64,000 nt of DNA, from contig NZ_QQSY01000001.1 in NCBI RefSeq assembly GCF_003351225.1, positions 1,120,124-1,184,123 of the forward strand, read 5' to 3'. A program made the translations under genes and the position numbers. Position 1 is the first letter of the stretch, and every line of letters begins with the position of its first letter. Origin of the DNA: Dyella solisilvae (lineage in GTDB: Bacteria > Pseudomonadota > Gammaproteobacteria > Xanthomonadales > Rhodanobacteraceae). Below, in pieces: positions 63,303-64,000 of this stretch. Under the pieces are notes generated by a model that was given only the letters and a program-made list of their open reading frames with translations, made no database searches and was not told where the DNA came from.

Positions 63303-63884
63303 ATGCAACGCAAGACCCTGCTCGCCACCACGCTCGGCCTGCTGTTCGCCGGCTCGGCCACCTTCGCGCTCGCACAGAGCGCCACGCCTGCGCCGTCGGC
63401 GCCTGCACCGAAGGCCTCCCCGGCCAGCAAGGTGCCGCCCCGCGCGGATCTGGACGACGACATGGGCTTCTTTGATGGTCCGATGGGCCGCATGGGTCCC
63501 GGCTCCCGCGGCGGCCCCGGGTTTGGACGTCCGGGCTTCGGTGGCCCCGGCTTTGGTGGCCCGCGCTCGCCGGTGATCTCCGACCTGAAGGAACTCGAGC
63601 ACCTGTACATCACCAGTGGCCGCGCCAAGGAACTGCCGGCGCTCTACAACGAGGTGCTGTCCAAGACGCAGGATCCGCAGGTGCGCACCTACGTCTATCA
63701 CCACCTGGCCCATGCGCAGGCTGCGCCGGCCAACACCGACCAGGCGATCGCCACGCTGCGCAAGAGCCTGGACGAAAACCTCGCCAATGAAGCCAAGCGC
63801 CGCGCCGACATGGACAAGATGCGCAAGGAGTGGGAGCAGCGCCGCGCCCCGGCGGGCAAGCCCGCGCCGGCGCCGCAGCCATAA
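63303..63884 (+). CDS. Small exported protein with Gly/Pro-rich segment
   Basis: Unrecognised protein of 193 aa. It has a signal peptide (TTLGLLFAGSATFALAQ), a Pro/Ala/Ser stretch, then a low-complexity Gly-rich part (GPGFGRPGFGGPGFGGP) and a helical C-terminal domain (KELEHLYITSGRAKELPALY, TDQAIATLRKSLDENL), which looks like one or two TPR-type hairpins. It ends with a charged and Pro-rich tail. A terminator follows 46 bases downstream. It could be a periplasmic scaffold; no function is claimed. Confidence 0.75.
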   Translation: MQRKTLLATTLGLLFAGSATFALAQSATPAPSAPAPKASPASKVPPRADLDDDMGFFDGPMGRMGPGSRGGPGFGRPGFGGPGFGGPRSPVISDLKELEHLYITSGRAKELPALYNEVLSKTQDPQVRTYVYHHLAHAQAAPANTDQAIATLRKSLDENLANEAKRRADMDKMRKEWEQRRAPAGKPAPAPQP

Positions 63885-63930
63885 CAATAAAAACCTGAAG
63901 GGCGCCGCCACAACCGGCGGCGCTCAGCCT

Positions 63931-63966
63931 GAGGCACGGGAACCCCAGACCCCGTGCCTCTTTTTT
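63931..63966. terminator. Rho-independent terminator between convergent genes
   Basis: GAGGCACGGG-aaccccagac-CCCGTGCCTC, a perfect 10-bp stem with six T residues after it. It ends the small exported protein gene and lies just beyond the stop of the leftward gene that enters from the right edge. Confidence 0.92.
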
Positions 63967-63967
63967 A

Positions 63968-64000
63968 TCAGCGCAGCGGGTCGTCGCCGCGCTTGGCCAA
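63968..64000 (-). CDS. C-terminal tail of a leftward gene cut by the window edge
   Basis: Read leftward, the last bases give LAKRGDDPLR and a TGA stop at 63970-63968, directly next to the terminator. Its position and codon use suggest the end of a real gene, but ten residues are too few to name it. Confidence 0.4.
   Translation of the reverse strand: MAKRGDDPLR

Overview
The window looks like a chromosomal segment of a high-GC gammaproteobacterium of the Xanthomonadales, most likely family Rhodanobacteraceae (Dyella, Rhodanobacter, Luteibacter or Frateuria type). The evidence is the gene order (miaB-phoH-ybeY..corC, pilB-pilC-pilD-coaE, lgt-thyA-folA), a large TonB-dependent receptor of Xanthomonadales style, and dispersed palindromic repeats. 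The genus is inferred; no rRNA or tRNA gene was found.

Layout. 1-3674: end of an exported protein, then miaB, phoH and ybeY. 4123-10165: a four-gene operon (HlyD-type membrane fusion protein, secreted six-hairpin glycosidase, BcsA-like glycosyltransferase with a PilZ domain, NodT-type outer-membrane channel). It separates ybeY from corC, which are usually neighbours, and reads as a c-di-GMP-controlled polysaccharide synthase with an RND/type I-like exit route in place of BcsB/BcsC. 10307-13495: corC, a DUF4105/Lnb-type gene in the place where lnt is usually found, and corA. 13530-14105: a tandem array of palindromic repeats. 14643-39321: a type IV pilus locus with three pilin genes, each behind a sigma-54-type promoter, and pilB, pilC, pilD and coaE. 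Embedded in it is a lower-GC glycan island: three GT-C membrane glycosyltransferases, three methyltransferases, two GT4 and one GT2 glycosyltransferases, an asparagine synthase-like amidotransferase, a flippase-like membrane protein and a DegT aminotransferase.

39329-42603: a Nudix/ThiE-like fusion, folA, thyA and lgt. 43100-45985: a TonB-dependent receptor with a possible attenuator in its leader. 46159-48711: two TPM-domain proteins, lemA and dgkA. 48949-55200: a POT peptide transporter, a RegB/RegA-type redox two-component system, an exported isoaspartyl peptidase, and a CoA-transferase in which the A and B subunits are fused. 55550-57286: an OmpR-type regulator with a histidine kinase whose ATP-binding motifs are eroded. 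57398-62364: tesA, diverging from a YbbA/YbbP-type ABC transporter and an ion-transporter-family permease. 62374-64000: a GSGD-repeat DUF4097 protein, a small exported Gly/Pro-rich protein, a terminator and the tail of one more gene.

Most notable: the GT2-MFP-OMF-glycosidase operon; the pilA3-GT-C-GT-C-methyltransferase operon, which ties pilin expression to probable pilin glycosylation; the structured leader shared by the two major pilin mRNAs; and the Lnb-for-Lnt arrangement after corC.
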